Assembly: GCA_016296345.1 (NCBI GenBank)
Contig: JAEDJL010000016.1
Location: 1-41,918 of the forward strand
Source of the DNA: Bacteroidales bacterium
Lineage (GTDB): Bacteria > Bacteroidota > Bacteroidia > Bacteroidales > P3
Direction: 5' to 3'
Length of the DNA stretch: 41,918 bases
Shown in pieces: positions 34,088 to 41,918 of the stretch (position 1 is the first letter of the stretch; every line of letters begins with the position of its first letter). The position numbers were made by a program, and so were the translations under genes. Under the pieces are notes generated by a model, which had not been told where the DNA came from, made no database searches, and saw only the letters and a list, made by a program, of their open reading frames with translations.

Positions 34088-37000
34088 ATGAAGAAATTTC
34101 TATCTTTGATTGTGATGGCGATAGCCTTCGCAATTCAATTACCGGCACAGACCACTGTGACGGTCGGGAATGAAAGTTCCTCAATCACGGACTATGGTCC
34201 TATTTATTCACTTTACAACAACAGCTTCTCCGAGGTAATTTACCTTGCAGAAGAACTGCAAGCCGGAGTGATTACGCAAATTTCCTATCAGTATGGAGTT
34301 TCGAGTCCGCTTGCAGACCCTAACCCCATAATTTATATGGCGGAGGTGTCTCGTTCGTCTTTCTCATCAACTTCCGATTGGGAAACTTCGACATTGACAC
34401 AAGTCTATTCGGGGGGAAGCGTAACATACAACCAAGGTTGGGTTACGATAACCCTTACTACGCCGTTTGTTTATTCAGGTGCAAACAACCTTCTGGTGGC
34501 TTACAAAAGTCAAAACAGAGTTTGGGAGTCAGATTTGTTATTTAAGCAAACAGCGACTACCAATGACATGATGTTAATCAATTATGATGATGATTACATC
34601 GTTCAGGGAACTATGCCTACCTCCGGTTTTATGGATATATTCAATACCAGACCCAACACCAGATTTACATTTGTTGATGCCGGCGAAGACTATTGTTATC
34701 CTGTTGCAAGTGTAACGGCAACCAACATTCTTTCTGAAGAGGCAACCATTACATGGAGACTTACAGACGAATCTGCTTCTACCTTTGCAGTCGAATACAA
34801 ACTCTCTACAGATGATGATGAATCTTGGATTGTTGCAAGCTCTTCAATCACCGACACATTCTATACTATTACCGGTCTTACTTCTTTGACAGACTACGAT
34901 GTCAGAGTTTATTCTGTTTGCTCTTCGGGCAACAGTAGCTATTCAACAAGCTCTTTCAGGACATCACCGTCCGAAGATAATATGCTTGTTTTGCCATATG
35001 AGCAGAACTTTGACGATATTGAAAACATCACCAACTGGACATTTGTTCAGAATACCACAGGATCGCGTTGGTTCTTCGGTACTGCCGAAAACAATACAAG
35101 AGATGAAAATGACGAACTTACCCAAGGCGGAGCTTTATATATAAGTAGCGATAACGGACAAACAGCAAGTTATAACATCTCTACAACAACTTACGCATAC
35201 GCATACGCATATCTAAATCTCGAAGAGGGAACAAGATATATAGTTGATTTCGATTGGAAAGACGTGGGAGAAAGTTGCTGCGACTATTTCCAAGTTTACC
35301 TTGTAGGAGCAGATTATGAATTGTCAGCATCTTCTTTGCTTAGCACAGGAGCTGTAACAGGTGTTCTTAACAACCAATCAACATGGCAACACGAAACTGT
35401 ATTGCTTCCAAGTTATAGCGGAGCTTACAAGCTTGTGTTCGGTTGGAAAAATGACGGCTCTATTGGAAACAATCCTCCTGCTGTTATAGACAACCTATAT
35501 ATCACGGCACTTGCTTGTAACCCTATAGATAGTTTGAATGTTGAATGGGCAGTGGACGAAAACGAAGCTGTAAGTGCAACAGTCAATGTTTACAGAGCAA
35601 GCGAAGACGAAGCATCATACATCTTGGAATACAAACAACTGACATCTGATGAATGGACAGTTGTTGAAGGTGAAAGTCCTCTTGAATTGCCTGATATGTT
35701 GGGAGCAGTCGGATACCAATTCAGAGTAACTCCTGTGTGCGGTTCAGATACGTCTCTTACCTCAAACACAATTTTGAGTTATGCCCCTTGTATTACCGCT
35801 ACATTGCCTTTGGAAGAAGGATTTGAAGCAGCTTTCTTTGTAGCAAATCCTGCAATATCGGAACAAGCAGCACCTGCTTGTTGGTACAACATCAACGGAG
35901 GCTATACATCTTACTACTTCTATCGTACGACAACCGCTTCTTATCTTCGTAATGGTGCGGGAGCTTTGTACTACTCGGGAACAACTACATCTCCGACATC
36001 AAATATATTCAGCGATTGGATGATTAGTCCGAAAGTTGAATTGACAGGAAACGAACAAATCTCCTTCTGGATTAAATCTTCTTCTGCTTCTTACACAACA
36101 AACAAACCGGTTATCGATGTTTATATGTGCAATGTTGCAGAACAAGACATCACATCGGGAGCAGACACATCTCGATTTGTTCATGTCGCAACCTTTAATC
36201 ACCCTGCACTTGGAACAGATTATGAGATTGATTTGGCAACTCTAACTCCTTCAGACGAAGAAGCAGAGTTTGACTATGGCGTATGCCGTGTTGCTTTGGC
36301 AGTAAGAACTCCTTCTCACTACTTTGTAATAGACGATTTGACCATAGACGCAATCCCTGATTGCCCTGAGGTTTATAACTTTACCGTTTCTATGTCGGGA
36401 ACAGACGCAGCCGCAGTTACTTACAACACAGATAACATCACCGACTCGGGAGTAGAGGTTGTTTATGCAGCTGCTTCGGAAGGCGAATTTGACCCTGAGA
36501 GTGCAACAAACACCGTTACCATTCCGCAAGATGCAGAACTTCCTTACATAATTACAGGTTTGGAATTGGGCGAAACTTACTACTTTGCAGCAAGACAAGC
36601 CTGCGGAGGAGCATTCTGTGAAGCTCAAACCCTCGAAATGCCTGCCTTTGTTGCAGAACTTCCTTATTCGGAAAACTTTGACGACAGCGAAGCAGAACAC
36701 GGATTTACTTTCACAGGAACAGGTTCTAACACTTGGTTTGTCGGAACAGCCGTAAACAACACCATAGACGAAGCAGGAAACCCTACAACAGGAGGAGCTT
36801 TGTACATCAGTAACGACAATGGCACAACAGCAGGCTACAACATAGGTGCAACATCAAACGTTTATGCAACCAGCGCCCCTATAGTCTTTGGTGAAGGTTC
36901 ATCTTTCACTCTTTCATTTGACTATAATGCAGGAGGAGAAGGTACATCCATTGATTATCTTAAGGCATATCTTGTTCCTGTTGGAGCTTCTGTGTCTGAA

Positions 37001-40000
37001 CAATATAACCTTACAGGTTACATAAACCGCACAGGAGGCTCTTGGATAACGTTCTCTACTATATTGCCTGCAACCTACGCAAACTCAGTTTACAATTTGG
37101 TATTCTATTGGAGGAATGATGGTTCAATAGGAACTCAACCGGGAGCTTGCATCGATAATATTGCTGTCTCGGTTATGAATTGTGGTGCTGTCGAAAGCAT
37201 AACAGCATCATTCATTGACGTTGAAGAGGGAAGCGAAGACGCACCTACGATTGAGGTAAACATGACTGACGCAAACGAAGAAGGCTCGGGAGTTACTTAT
37301 ATCGTTAGATACAAGAGAGCATCAGACGCAGCCTACACTATTGTTGGCGATTTGACATCAAGCGATTTCCCTTACACCATAGAGGGAGCAGAATACCAAA
37401 CAACCTATACAATAGAAGTGACATCTGTTTGTGCTGACGGAGAACCAACTCCATACGTAACAACAACCATAACCACTCCTTGTCAAACTCTTCCTGCACC
37501 TTGGTACGAATCATTTGACGTATCACCTTTCACAACTCCTTCTTGCTGGGAAAAGAAGAGCGGAGCTCTTCCTGAAACAGGAACAGTTCAAACATCTTCT
37601 TTGACCACAACATCAGGAGGATTTTATCATGGCACCAGCTATACTGTTGCAGGTGAAACATCAGGAATGTTGAGAGCAAACATCTATGGTACGTACAAAT
37701 ACTGGGTTATCACTCCATCGATTAACTTGGGCGACGGTTCAACAACCTATAAGTTCTCTTGCAAAGCAGCTTTGGCAAATTATGATGATGGTGGAGCGCC
37801 TGAGTCAGCACCTGACGACAAGTTTGCAGTCCTTGTTTCGACCGATAACGGTGTTTCATGGAACACAGCAAATGCAGTTATCTATGCAGACGGCGATGCC
37901 GATACAGAACACAACTACTCTGACTTTACCAACTCTTGGACCAACATCATCTATAAATTGGTTGATGAGAACGAAGACCCTATCACAGGAGTTGTTAAGT
38001 TTGCAATTTATGGCGGAAGTACAACATCCAATGGCGACAACAATTTGTACATAGACGATATGTCTGTTACCGAATGGAGTGATTGTTTAGAGCCTTTCGG
38101 AGTTTCAGTATCAAACATTACTCATGAGAGTGCAGATGCTTCATTTACCGAATATGGCGACGCAACCTCTTGGGAATATGTTCTTATTGAAGGAGAGAAT
38201 GCAGACCCTGATGACGGCACACCTGTTTCTATCTCTGAGGCAGACCTTCCTTTGCAACTAACATCTCTAAGCCCTGCAACTTTCTATACATTTGCACTAA
38301 GAAGTGTATGCGAAAGCGGCAACTCACCTTGGTCTGAGGCTGTAACCTTTAAGACTTTGGCACTACCTGAACCTGTTCCTTACTTCACAGATTTTGAAAC
38401 CGCAGACGACAACGCCACATGGTTCTTCACAGGAAGAGCAGGCAACGTGAACACTTGGGCAATCGGTTCTGCAACCTTTGCAGGCGATGACGAGAGTGGT
38501 AACTCTGCATACATCTCTAACGACGGTGGCGAAAGCTATGCAGCAACTGTAAGCACAACTTCTACATACCAATATATATGGAAAGACTTTGACTTTGGCG
38601 AAGACGAAACTGCTGTTTATAACCTTTCATTCGATTGGAAAGCAACAGGACGTGTCTCAGGTACAAGCGTATATTGCGGTATCCTTGCCTACATTCAAGA
38701 GGTTACAGACCCTATTCCTACAACAACATTCCCTACAATCGACAGAGTTGCTTTGGAATATGGCAGCGACACTTGGCAAAGCGATACTGTTGAGTTGGTA
38801 GGATTGACAGGAACAAAGAGATTGATGTTCTTGACTTGGGGTTACACTAATGCATCTGAAATTGTTACTCCTGCAGCAATAGACAACATATCTATCTTAG
38901 TTGCTCCTTGTACAACGGTACAAGAGATTGAAGTAAGCAACATAACAACCAACTCTGCCGATATTGCTTGGGAAGGTACAGCATACAGCTATATCATTTC
39001 TTACAGAAAGACAAGCGACAGCGAACTTACAGATGTTACCGTTACTTCTTCACCTTACACATTGACAGACCTCGATGACGCAACCGAATACATCTTTGCG
39101 ATAAGAAGCGTTTGCGGAGCCGATATGTCAATCTATTCTTATTCGACACGTTTCACTACACATCAAGAAACTGAATATGTACCTTACCAATGCGGATTTG
39201 ACGAAGAAGGAACTAATGGTTGGTTGTTGAAGAACGGTTCTTGTGCAAACAAATGGTATGTTGCAAACGGACAGTTGTTCATCTCACAAGACAACGGAGC
39301 AACTGCAGGATATAATAATTCTGCATCAGGTGTCGTAGTTGCAGAAAAGTTGTTTGACACAGGAGAAAGCGACTCTTTGACAATCAGCTTTGATGTTACC
39401 GTGGGAGGAGAATCTTCATTAGACTTCTTGAAAGTATATTGGACAGGTGCTGACACCAATTACTCTGCAACAACAGATTATTATTCAGCTTACTATGCTT
39501 CTTCATCTTATGCAACTAACATATTGGTAAGCACACATAGTTCTTATCCTATTATCAACTTGTTGAGCGGTACACAAACACTTTCTGTTACAATTCCTAA
39601 CGAACCAAATGCAACGAAGAAGTTGGTATTTGTTTGGAGAAATGACGGTTCTGTTTCGACTCAACCGGGAGCAATTATCGACAACGTTTCGATACAACAA
39701 GTTTGGGCAGGCGAACAACCTGAACCTTGCGATGCTCCTACAGCTTTGACAGTAAGCAACATCACTCAAACATCTGCAGACTTCTCTTGGAACGGAACAG
39801 CATCAAGCTACGAAGTTCGTTTGGGTAGCAACGCAGCAGAGACAGTTACCACAACAAGCACTTCATTTACCGACCTTACAGCAGGAACAACCTACACCGC
39901 ATACGTAAGAGCCGTTTGTGAAGAGAGCAACTCGGTATGGGTAAGCACCACATTCACAACAGAGGCAGCTCCTGTTGTAGCTCCGACAGTTACAACCCTT

Positions 40001-41677
40001 GCAGCAACAGGCGTTACTCACAACTCTGCAACATTGAATGGTACAATCACATTGGGCAACGAGACAATCACAGCTCAAGGATTTAAGTACAAAACAGCAG
40101 CAGCTTCAACTTGGACAACAGTTTCGGCAAGCGGAACGACCCTTGTTGCAACAGTAAATACTTTGGCAGCTGAAACAGCTTACGAATTCAAGGCATTTGC
40201 AACCACAGCAAGCGGAACAGTTGAAGGAAGTGTGATGACATTTACCACAACTGCAGCACCTGTCATTCTACCTCCTACAGTTACAACCCTTGCAGCAACA
40301 AGCGTTACTCACAACTCTGCAACCCTTAACGGTACAATAGCAGCAGGCGATGAGACAATCACAGCTCAAGGATTTAAGTACAAGACAACTGCAGCTTCAA
40401 CTTGGACAACAGTTTCGGCAAGCGGTACAACAATCACTTCAACTTTGAACAGCTTGGCAGCAGAAACCGAATACCAATTCAAGGCATTTGCAACCACTGC
40501 AAGCGGAACAGTAGAAGGAACAGTGATGACCTTTACCACAACCGCAGCTCCTATTGTAGCTCCAACCGTTTCAACCCTTGCAGCAACAAGTGTTACTCAC
40601 GAGTCTGCAACATTGAATGGTACAATCACAGCAGGCAGTGAGACAATCACAGCACAAGGATTTATGTACAAGGCAACTGCAGCCAACGATTGGACAAACG
40701 TTTCTGCAACAGGTACAACTCTTGCTGCAACAATCAATGGATTGACTGCCGAAACCGAATACCAATTCAAGGCATTTGCAACAACAGCAAGCGGAACAGT
40801 TGAAGGAAGTGTTATGACCTTCACCACAACCGCAGCTCCTGTTGTAGCTCCAAGCGTTGCAACACTTCCTGCAACAGGCGTTACTCACCAAGAGGCAACC
40901 CTTAACGGAACAGTTGCAGCAGGCACAGAGGCAATCACAGCTCAAGGCTTCATGTATAAAGCAGTTACAGCAGCCGATTGGACAACAGTTTCTGCAACAG
41001 GTGAAACCATGACTTCGACAATCAACGGTTTGACAGCAGAAACAGCTTACGAATACAAAGCCTTTGCAACCACTGCAAGCGGAACAGTTGAAGGAGCAGT
41101 CGTAAACTTCACCACCCTTCAAAATCCGGGCGCACAACCTACCGTTGTAACACTCGATGCAACCGAGATAACACACGAAAGTGCTACTTTGAACGGAACA
41201 ATCGTTGCAGGTACAAACCAAGTTACCTCACAAGGCTTCAAATACAAGACAGTCTTTGACGCCGATTGGACAACCGTCGAAGTAACAGGCACAAACATAT
41301 CTACTACAATAAGCAACCTTACAGCTGAAACTCAATATGAGTACAAAGCATTCGCCACAACCGAAAGCGGAACAGTTGAAGGAAACGTTATCCTCTTCAC
41401 CACAACAGCTACTTCGGGCTTGAACTCAGTTGAGGGAGCAGTCGCAACAATGATTGTTTACCCTAACCCTGCAAGCGAAAGAGCAGTAGTGGCAGTGAAC
41501 GGAGTTGAAAACGGAGCAAAGATTATTGTAAGCGATATGCAAGGACGCATCATTCTAAGCGATAACATGACGAGCGAAACTTACGAATTGTCAGTTGCAA
41601 ACATGACAAGCGGCGTTTACTACATCAGAGTTATCGGAACTAATTCAACCCACACACAAAAATTGATTGTAGAATAG
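34088..41677 (+). CDS. Giant T9SS-secreted modular adhesin
   Basis: A 2529-residue secreted protein. It has a signal peptide (1-21, ending LPAQ) and an N-terminal beta domain (about 22-200). Next come six MAM- or choice-of-anchor-J-like jelly-roll modules (roughly 301-477, 571-758, 856-1032, 1135-1330, 1428-1608 and 1697-1881), with markers such as GGALYISNDNG and WRNDGSIGTQPGACIDN. Between them are FN3 modules containing VRVYSVC- or FAIRSVCG-type strands. Five tandem 96-97-residue FN3-like repeats (1966-2445) follow, then a type A C-terminal sorting domain (VYPNPASERAVVAV, ending KLIVE). It resembles gingipain-type adhesin regions in architecture. The ligand is unknown. The frame is open from 33905, but only M at 34088 gives a signal peptide. 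A terminator follows. Confidence 0.88.
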   Translation: MKKFLSLIVMAIAFAIQLPAQTTVTVGNESSSITDYGPIYSLYNNSFSEVIYLAEELQAGVITQISYQYGVSSPLADPNPIIYMAEVSRSSFSSTSDWETSTLTQVYSGGSVTYNQGWVTITLTTPFVYSGANNLLVAYKSQNRVWESDLLFKQTATTNDMMLINYDDDYIVQGTMPTSGFMDIFNTRPNTRFTFVDAGEDYCYPVASVTATNILSEEATITWRLTDESASTFAVEYKLSTDDDESWIVASSSITDTFYTITGLTSLTDYDVRVYSVCSSGNSSYSTSSFRTSPSEDNMLVLPYEQNFDDIENITNWTFVQNTTGSRWFFGTAENNTRDENDELTQGGALYISSDNGQTASYNISTTTYAYAYAYLNLEEGTRYIVDFDWKDVGESCCDYFQVYLVGADYELSASSLLSTGAVTGVLNNQSTWQHETVLLPSYSGAYKLVFGWKNDGSIGNNPPAVIDNLYITALACNPIDSLNVEWAVDENEAVSATVNVYRASEDEASYILEYKQLTSDEWTVVEGESPLELPDMLGAVGYQFRVTPVCGSDTSLTSNTILSYAPCITATLPLEEGFEAAFFVANPAISEQAAPACWYNINGGYTSYYFYRTTTASYLRNGAGALYYSGTTTSPTSNIFSDWMISPKVELTGNEQISFWIKSSSASYTTNKPVIDVYMCNVAEQDITSGADTSRFVHVATFNHPALGTDYEIDLATLTPSDEEAEFDYGVCRVALAVRTPSHYFVIDDLTIDAIPDCPEVYNFTVSMSGTDAAAVTYNTDNITDSGVEVVYAAASEGEFDPESATNTVTIPQDAELPYIITGLELGETYYFAARQACGGAFCEAQTLEMPAFVAELPYSENFDDSEAEHGFTFTGTGSNTWFVGTAVNNTIDEAGNPTTGGALYISNDNGTTAGYNIGATSNVYATSAPIVFGEGSSFTLSFDYNAGGEGTSIDYLKAYLVPVGASVSEQYNLTGYINRTGGSWITFSTILPATYANSVYNLVFYWRNDGSIGTQPGACIDNIAVSVMNCGAVESITASFIDVEEGSEDAPTIEVNMTDANEEGSGVTYIVRYKRASDAAYTIVGDLTSSDFPYTIEGAEYQTTYTIEVTSVCADGEPTPYVTTTITTPCQTLPAPWYESFDVSPFTTPSCWEKKSGALPETGTVQTSSLTTTSGGFYHGTSYTVAGETSGMLRANIYGTYKYWVITPSINLGDGSTTYKFSCKAALANYDDGGAPESAPDDKFAVLVSTDNGVSWNTANAVIYADGDADTEHNYSDFTNSWTNIIYKLVDENEDPITGVVKFAIYGGSTTSNGDNNLYIDDMSVTEWSDCLEPFGVSVSNITHESADASFTEYGDATSWEYVLIEGENADPDDGTPVSISEADLPLQLTSLSPATFYTFALRSVCESGNSPWSEAVTFKTLALPEPVPYFTDFETADDNATWFFTGRAGNVNTWAIGSATFAGDDESGNSAYISNDGGESYAATVSTTSTYQYIWKDFDFGEDETAVYNLSFDWKATGRVSGTSVYCGILAYIQEVTDPIPTTTFPTIDRVALEYGSDTWQSDTVELVGLTGTKRLMFLTWGYTNASEIVTPAAIDNISILVAPCTTVQEIEVSNITTNSADIAWEGTAYSYIISYRKTSDSELTDVTVTSSPYTLTDLDDATEYIFAIRSVCGADMSIYSYSTRFTTHQETEYVPYQCGFDEEGTNGWLLKNGSCANKWYVANGQLFISQDNGATAGYNNSASGVVVAEKLFDTGESDSLTISFDVTVGGESSLDFLKVYWTGADTNYSATTDYYSAYYASSSYATNILVSTHSSYPIINLLSGTQTLSVTIPNEPNATKKLVFVWRNDGSVSTQPGAIIDNVSIQQVWAGEQPEPCDAPTALTVSNITQTSADFSWNGTASSYEVRLGSNAAETVTTTSTSFTDLTAGTTYTAYVRAVCEESNSVWVSTTFTTEAAPVVAPTVTTLAATGVTHNSATLNGTITLGNETITAQGFKYKTAAASTWTTVSASGTTLVATVNTLAAETAYEFKAFATTASGTVEGSVMTFTTTAAPVILPPTVTTLAATSVTHNSATLNGTIAAGDETITAQGFKYKTTAASTWTTVSASGTTITSTLNSLAAETEYQFKAFATTASGTVEGTVMTFTTTAAPIVAPTVSTLAATSVTHESATLNGTITAGSETITAQGFMYKATAANDWTNVSATGTTLAATINGLTAETEYQFKAFATTASGTVEGSVMTFTTTAAPVVAPSVATLPATGVTHQEATLNGTVAAGTEAITAQGFMYKAVTAADWTTVSATGETMTSTINGLTAETAYEYKAFATTASGTVEGAVVNFTTLQNPGAQPTVVTLDATEITHESATLNGTIVAGTNQVTSQGFKYKTVFDADWTTVEVTGTNISTTISNLTAETQYEYKAFATTESGTVEGNVILFTTTATSGLNSVEGAVATMIVYPNPASERAVVAVNGVENGAKIIVSDMQGRIILSDNMTSETYELSVANMTSGVYYIRVIGTNSTHTQKLIVE
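35193..35210 (+). repeat. Hexanucleotide repeat (ACGCAT)3
   Basis: Three exact copies of ACGCAT inside the giant adhesin encode an alternating Ala-Tyr run in its first jelly-roll module. The unit length keeps the frame. Confidence 0.7.
39983..41425 (+). repeat. Five tandem 288-291-bp coding repeats in the adhesin
   Basis: Repeat starts are at 39983, 40274, 40562, 40850 and 41138, giving periods of 291, 288, 288 and 288 bp. Each encodes about 96 residues opening PTVTTLAATGVTHNSATLNG or a close variant and closing FTTTAAP. The first four are highly similar at the DNA level; the fifth is more divergent and joins the sorting domain. Copy-number change by recombination would keep the frame. Confidence 0.92.
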
Positions 41678-41712
41678 CACAAGCAATTTTGATAGACTTT
41701 TTTTCATGAGGA

Positions 41713-41738
41713 GGCGGAACGCAAGTTCCGCCTTTTTT
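41713..41738 (+). terminator. Intrinsic terminator after the giant adhesin
   Basis: A perfect 8-bp stem GGCGGAAC (41713-41720) / GTTCCGCC (41725-41732) with a GCAA tetraloop is followed by six T. It lies 36 nt after the stop. Confidence 0.92.
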
Positions 41739-41918
41739 GTGCCGTTTCACGAAAATAAATCGGCGTTTTGCTCGAACAAATCGCCGTTTTATTTTGCCAA
41801 AACGGCGACTTTTTTTGCGAAAAAATGCCGACTTTTTTCACTCGAAAAAGCGACTTTTTCGGCAAAAAATACCGACTTTTTCAGAGCGTTTTCAAGCGAA
41901 AAAATCGCCTTTGTAAGT
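41737..41918. repeat. Palindromic array D (four clear units, degenerate continuation to window end)
   Basis: Units are centred at 41742, 41763, 41784 and 41805, exactly 21 bp apart. The spacers are TGCTCGAACA (41769-41778) and TATTTTGCCA (41790-41799, identical to array B). From 41821 to 41880, A-tract/T-tract units without the full core continue at 21-23 bp. The end (41880-41916) nearly repeats 26500-26535 of array B. The window stops inside or at the end of this array. Confidence 0.85.

Overview
The window comes from a Bacteroidota chromosome, most likely order Bacteroidales, with moderately low GC. Three lines of evidence support this. Promoters have the Bacteroidota form, with a TAnnTTTG(C) -7 box and sometimes TTTG or TTG 18-21 nt upstream, and most genes lack a Shine-Dalgarno. 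Three secreted proteins end in a type IX secretion (T9SS) type A C-terminal sorting domain. The gene families and the ftsK-lolA pairing also fit. I see no rRNA, tRNA, CRISPR array, transposase or phage gene. Species cannot be told from the window.

Layout. 1-2755: a small membrane-anchored secreted protein and a T9SS beta-helix adhesin, closed by a strong terminator. 2915-9513: cinA under its own promoter, then a co-directional run with a zinc-ribbon methyltransferase, a glycosyltransferase, a heptose-phosphate kinase and nucleotidyltransferase pair (HddA/HddC-like), a hotdog thioesterase and an RlmL-type rRNA methyltransferase. 9756-17377: a T9SS fibronectin-III protein, exbB, exbD, tonB, sbcD and sbcC, closely packed. 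17473-23621: a secreted protein of unknown function, ftsK, lolA, a secreted alpha/beta hydrolase and comF. 23618-28777, minus strand: a RelA/SpoT (p)ppGpp enzyme, tadA and an M3 peptidase lipoprotein. 29017-33598: recA, an NAD synthetase with a damaged glutaminase domain, and a long amidophosphoribosyltransferase. 34088-41677: a 2529-residue T9SS adhesin of alternating jelly-roll-like and FN3 modules with five near-identical 96-residue repeats.

The most unusual feature is a family of short palindromes, core AAACG-S-CGTTT (11 bp), set at 21 bp centre to centre (two helical turns) in arrays after several genes: 9542-9616, 26424-26646, 33598-33698 and 41737-41918. The 10-bp spacers are also shared between arrays. 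The same array lies in frame inside sbcC (16375-16448), where each 21-bp unit encodes one seven-residue coiled-coil heptad. One spacer there is the exact reverse complement of a spacer in the 9.5-kb array. SbcCD is the nuclease that processes palindromes and hairpins. A second, unrelated palindrome family (TGATAAT-N3-ATTATCA, 22-bp phase) lies between ftsK and lolA. I know of no described element matching these, but could not search.

Functionally the window mixes housekeeping (DNA repair, chromosome segregation, stringent response, NAD and purine synthesis, tRNA and rRNA modification) with envelope functions (T9SS adhesins, energy transduction to the outer membrane, LolA, a heptose-containing glycan).
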